DNA of 64,000 bases from Bacteroidota bacterium (lineage in GTDB: Bacteria > Bacteroidota > Bacteroidia > Chitinophagales > BACL12), in contig JADKAC010000003.1 in the NCBI GenBank assembly GCA_016715425.1, positions 62,001 through 126,000 of the forward strand. Reading direction: 5' to 3'. Positions 61,700 to 64,000 of the stretch are shown in pieces (the stretch's first letter is position 1; each line of letters begins with the position of its first letter). The position numbers and the translations under genes are program-made. The notes below the pieces were generated by a model. That model saw nothing but the letters and a program-made list of their open reading frames with translations, ran no database searches and had not been told where the DNA came from.

Positions 61700-63155
61700 G
61701 ATAAGTAGATTTATTTATTGAAAGTAAATACAATAAAACAAATGTGATGATGCCGTTCATCAACAACAGTTCATAACCAAATTTATAACCATTCAACCAT
61801 TCTACAGAATGTGCATTCAGGAAATAACTAAGCACCGGTGGAAGCAAACAAGCGAATGGAACCCAGCGATCTCTTACATTGCGTTTGGTGAGAATACCAA
61901 ATGCAAATAATCCCAACAGCGGACCATAAGTATATCCTGCAACTGTAAATACTGCATTGATAACTGTATCATTATTGATGCGCTGAAAAACAATAATTAC
62001 CGCCAACAATAAAATGGCAAATGCAATATGAATAATATGTCGGGTTGTTCTATTAGATTTCGATTCATGTTCTGCTTCAGTACTCTTACCGAGTATATCA
62101 ATATAAAAAGAAGTAGTGAGTGTGGTAAGCACTGAATCAGCACTTGAAAATGTTGCGGCTGTAATTCCCAATACAAACACTATTGCTGCAAACATACCGA
62201 GATGTTCTAATGCTAATAATGGAAATAATTGATCAGTGTGTTCGGGTATTGCTATCTGTTGTGCTTTTGCATATTCAAATAATAATGCACCAAGAGCAAC
62301 AAAAAATAAATTCACAAATACCAATACCACACTAAACCATCTGATGTTTTTTTGTGCTTCGGGTAATGTGCGGATACTTAAATTTTTCTGCATCATGTTT
62401 TGATCTAAACCCGTCATAACAATTGCTATTAATGCACCGCTGAAAAATTGTTTAAAGAAGAAATTCTTTTCGTGCCAGTCCCAGAAAAAGATGCGGGCAT
62501 ATTCACTGTTGCGTACCGTAGTAACTATTCCTGTGAAATTTAAATCCATTGCATTTGAAATGGCAACGATAGAAAAAATTACACCTAACAATAAAAACGA
62601 AGACTGCATAGTATCTGTCCACACCAATGTTTTAATTCCTCCTTTATAAGTGTAAAGTAAAATGAGTATGATGATAATGGTAACAGTAACTGCAAATGAA
62701 ACACCCCATGCATCGAAAATAAATAATTGCAAAACCATTGCGGAAATATATAAACGAAATGCAGCACCAATTAATCGTGAAAGAATAAAATAAAACGATC
62801 CTGTTTTCTGTGATGCTAAACCTAATCGTTCACCGAGATAAGTATAAATAGAAGTAAGATTCATGCGGTAATACAAAGGCAATAATACTTGTGCAATTAC
62901 TACATAACCCAACACATATCCAAACACAATTTGCATGTAGGAAAACTGTGTTGCCTCCACCGCACCGGGAACAGAAACAAATGTAACCCCGGAAAGTGAA
63001 TCACCAATTAATCCAAAAGCAACGGCATACCACGGTGATACACGATTGCCAATAAAGTATGCGGTTTGATCTGCTTTGCGGGAGGTGTACCAGGAAATGG
63101 TAAACAGAAATAAAAAATAAACAATGATGATGATTAAAATAACTGTTGCCGACAT
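61677..63155 (-). CDS. Sodium:solute symporter (SSS family)
   Basis: The 492-residue protein has about 13 hydrophobic helices and the SSS motifs: GLIGDSLSGVTFVSVPGAV near the N-terminus (Na+ site region), YTYKGGIKTLVWTDTMQSSFLL, SGALIAIVMTGLDQNMMQKNLS and GITAATFSSADSVLTTLTTSFYIDI. It imports a small solute (sugar, amino acid, vitamin or similar) with Na+; the substrate is unknown. Its 3' end overlaps the LOG-family gene. Confidence 0.93.
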   Translation of the reverse strand: MSATVILIIIIVYFLFLFTISWYTSRKADQTAYFIGNRVSPWYAVAFGLIGDSLSGVTFVSVPGAVEATQFSYMQIVFGYVLGYVVIAQVLLPLYYRMNLTSIYTYLGERLGLASQKTGSFYFILSRLIGAAFRLYISAMVLQLFIFDAWGVSFAVTVTIIIILILLYTYKGGIKTLVWTDTMQSSFLLLGVIFSIVAISNAMDLNFTGIVTTVRNSEYARIFFWDWHEKNFFFKQFFSGALIAIVMTGLDQNMMQKNLSIRTLPEAQKNIRWFSVVLVFVNLFFVALGALLFEYAKAQQIAIPEHTDQLFPLLALEHLGMFAAIVFVLGITAATFSSADSVLTTLTTSFYIDILGKSTEAEHESKSNRTTRHIIHIAFAILLLAVIIVFQRINNDTVINAVFTVAGYTYGPLLGLFAFGILTKRNVRDRWVPFACLLPPVLSYFLNAHSVEWLNGYKFGYELLLMNGIITFVLLYLLSINKSTYHERKIQT

Positions 63156-63238
63156 GTGCTATAATGAATGCGAAAAATAGAATAATTATTTTCTTTGAAA
63201 TAATTGGTTTTACACATTCACTTGCAGATGCAGATATT

Positions 63239-64000
63239 TCAAGACAAATATTTTCCTTCTATCGGCATGCGTCTGCCCATACCAAATGCTTTTGGAGAAA
63301 CTCGTAATACAGGTGCAAACTGATAGCGTTTCCATTCGCTGCTGTTCACCATTTTTAAAGTGCGTTTTACAATGCTTGCATCAAAACCCATTGCAATAAT
63401 ATCATCCGGGCTTTTACTTTTTTCTATGTATTGAAATAAAATATTATCCAACACTTCATAGGGTGGCAATGTATCCTGATCTGTTTGATCGTGCTTTAAT
63501 TCTGCACTCGGTGCTTTATGAATAATGTTGAAAGGAATAATTTCTTTAGTGCGATTAATATAGTTTGCAATTGCATACACTTCTGTTTTATATACATCTG
63601 CCAACACTGCAAGTCCGCCACACAAGTCACCATATAATGTTCCGTAACCCACCGCAGCTTCACTTTTATTTGTTGTGTTTAATAAAATATAACCATGCTT
63701 ATTACTTAACGCCATCAGTATCATTCCACGAATTCTTGCTTGTAAATTTTCTTCTGTTACATCAAAGGGTTTTCCTAAAAAGGATGGAGTAAGTTCTTTT
63801 AAAAATGTATCGTACATGTTTTGAATAGGAATTATTTCATACGCTATTTTTAAATTCTTGGCTAATTGCAACGCATCATCCACACTGTGTTTTGATGAAT
63901 AGGGTGAAGGCATTAATACTCCCTTTACATTTTCATTCCCCAATGCTTCGGCAGCAATAACTGCAACCAAGGCAGAATCCATTCCGCCGGATAAACCAAA
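63239..64000 (-). CDS. nadE: NAD+ synthetase (5'-truncated by the window end)
   Basis: The frame is open to the last base of the window, so the gene's start lies outside. The visible 253 residues are the synthetase domain: ATP pyrophosphatase P-loop FGLSGGMDSALVAVIAAEALG at the edge (SGGxDS), then NLQARIRGMILMALSNKHG, LLNTTNKSEAAVGYGTLYGDLCGGLAVLADVYKTEVY, and PPSAELKHDQTDQDTLPPY-like (here KAPSAELKHDQTDQD). It makes NAD+ from deamido-NAD. In Bacteroidota the complete enzyme usually has an N-terminal nitrilase-type glutaminase domain, which would be outside the window. Confidence 0.93.
   Translation of the reverse strand, partial: FGLSGGMDSALVAVIAAEALGNENVKGVLMPSPYSSKHSVDDALQLAKNLKIAYEIIPIQNMYDTFLKELTPSFLGKPFDVTEENLQARIRGMILMALSNKHGYILLNTTNKSEAAVGYGTLYGDLCGGLAVLADVYKTEVYAIANYINRTKEIIPFNIIHKAPSAELKHDQTDQDTLPPYEVLDNILFQYIEKSKSPDDIIAMGFDASIVKRTLKMVNSSEWKRYQFAPVLRVSPKAFGMGRRMPIEGKYLS

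Noticed and set aside
1..64000. tRNA, rRNA, riboswitch or prophage genes
   Set aside because: I looked in the gaps for tRNA-like T-loop motifs, rRNA-like blocks and phage structural or integrase genes and found none that I could support.

Overview
The window is AT-rich DNA from a member of the Bacteroidota, most likely a free-living Chitinophagales/Saprospirales-type bacterium. The evidence is type IX secretion substrates with type A and type B C-terminal sorting domains, a PorP/SprF-family protein, DUF6089 and DUF5606 proteins, the Bacteroidota gene order purH-mreB-mreC-mreD-mrdA-rodA, Bacteroidota -7 boxes (TAnnTTTG), and a Sec-type clade II nitrous oxide reductase. It is a chromosomal segment with no prophage, CRISPR array, rRNA or tRNA that I could see.

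Layout. 1-4.1 kb: end of a sterol desaturase-like gene, a small membrane protein, a VIT-family transporter, two tandem DUF6089 barrel proteins and a TM2/OB-fold protein. 4.2-8.6 kb: recR, a GT2 glycosyltransferase fused to a degenerate sugar-transferase module, and aspS. 8.8-18.3 kb: a large type B sorted secreted protein with its SprF-like partner, an orphan PAS histidine kinase, an EamA transporter and an Omp28/thioredoxin-like type A secreted protein. 18.3-23.2 kb: radC, rpsT, hutH and an ABC export pair. 23.4-25.5 kb: two paralogous beta-propeller lipoproteins between repeat tracts. 25.9-33.2 kb: the rod-shape and cell-wall elongation cluster plus purH. 33.4-36.6 kb: a molybdenum cofactor operon (mobA, moaD, moeB-rhodanese, moaE, moaC-mog). 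37-41.3 kb: a sulfotransferase-like gene, fhs, a SPOR-like protein and an M20 amidohydrolase. 41.6-43.0 kb: a 1.4-kb IS4-type insertion sequence. 43.1-44.5 kb: a broken type A sorted protein. 46.3-53.3 kb: a response regulator and a complete clade II nos operon (cytochrome c, nosZ, NosB-like membrane protein, nosL, nosD, nosF, nosY). 53.5-56.2 kb: a steroid 5-alpha-reductase-like gene, an SDR epimerase and a Ca2+/Na+ antiporter. 57-64 kb: uvrB, a DUF5606 gene, a choice-of-anchor V secreted protein, bcp, a LOG-family gene, a sodium:solute symporter and a truncated nadE.

How the genes work together. The nos operon encodes the enzyme that reduces N2O to N2, together with its electron carrier and copper/maturation functions. 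A TGA-N6-TCA palindrome and a separate perfect 11-bp inverted repeat lie upstream and may carry its control. The Moco operon would supply molybdoenzymes such as nitrate reductase, but none is in the window. The mre/mrd cluster builds the side wall.

Two window-wide phenomena stand out. First, six loci are broken by nine single-base losses, nearly all in homopolymer runs. Adding one base at each site restores one exact, family-like reading frame, which points to long-read consensus error more than to gene decay. Second, several intergenic gaps are filled by modular, word-like repeats built from the same motifs in the same order. Two of these clusters are inverted and flank a 1.6-kb segment, and one has been split by the IS. 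The least explained sequences are these repeat clusters, an (AAGG)7 tract inside a candidate phase-variable small ORF, and the nos upstream region. I found no clear new defence or mobile system.
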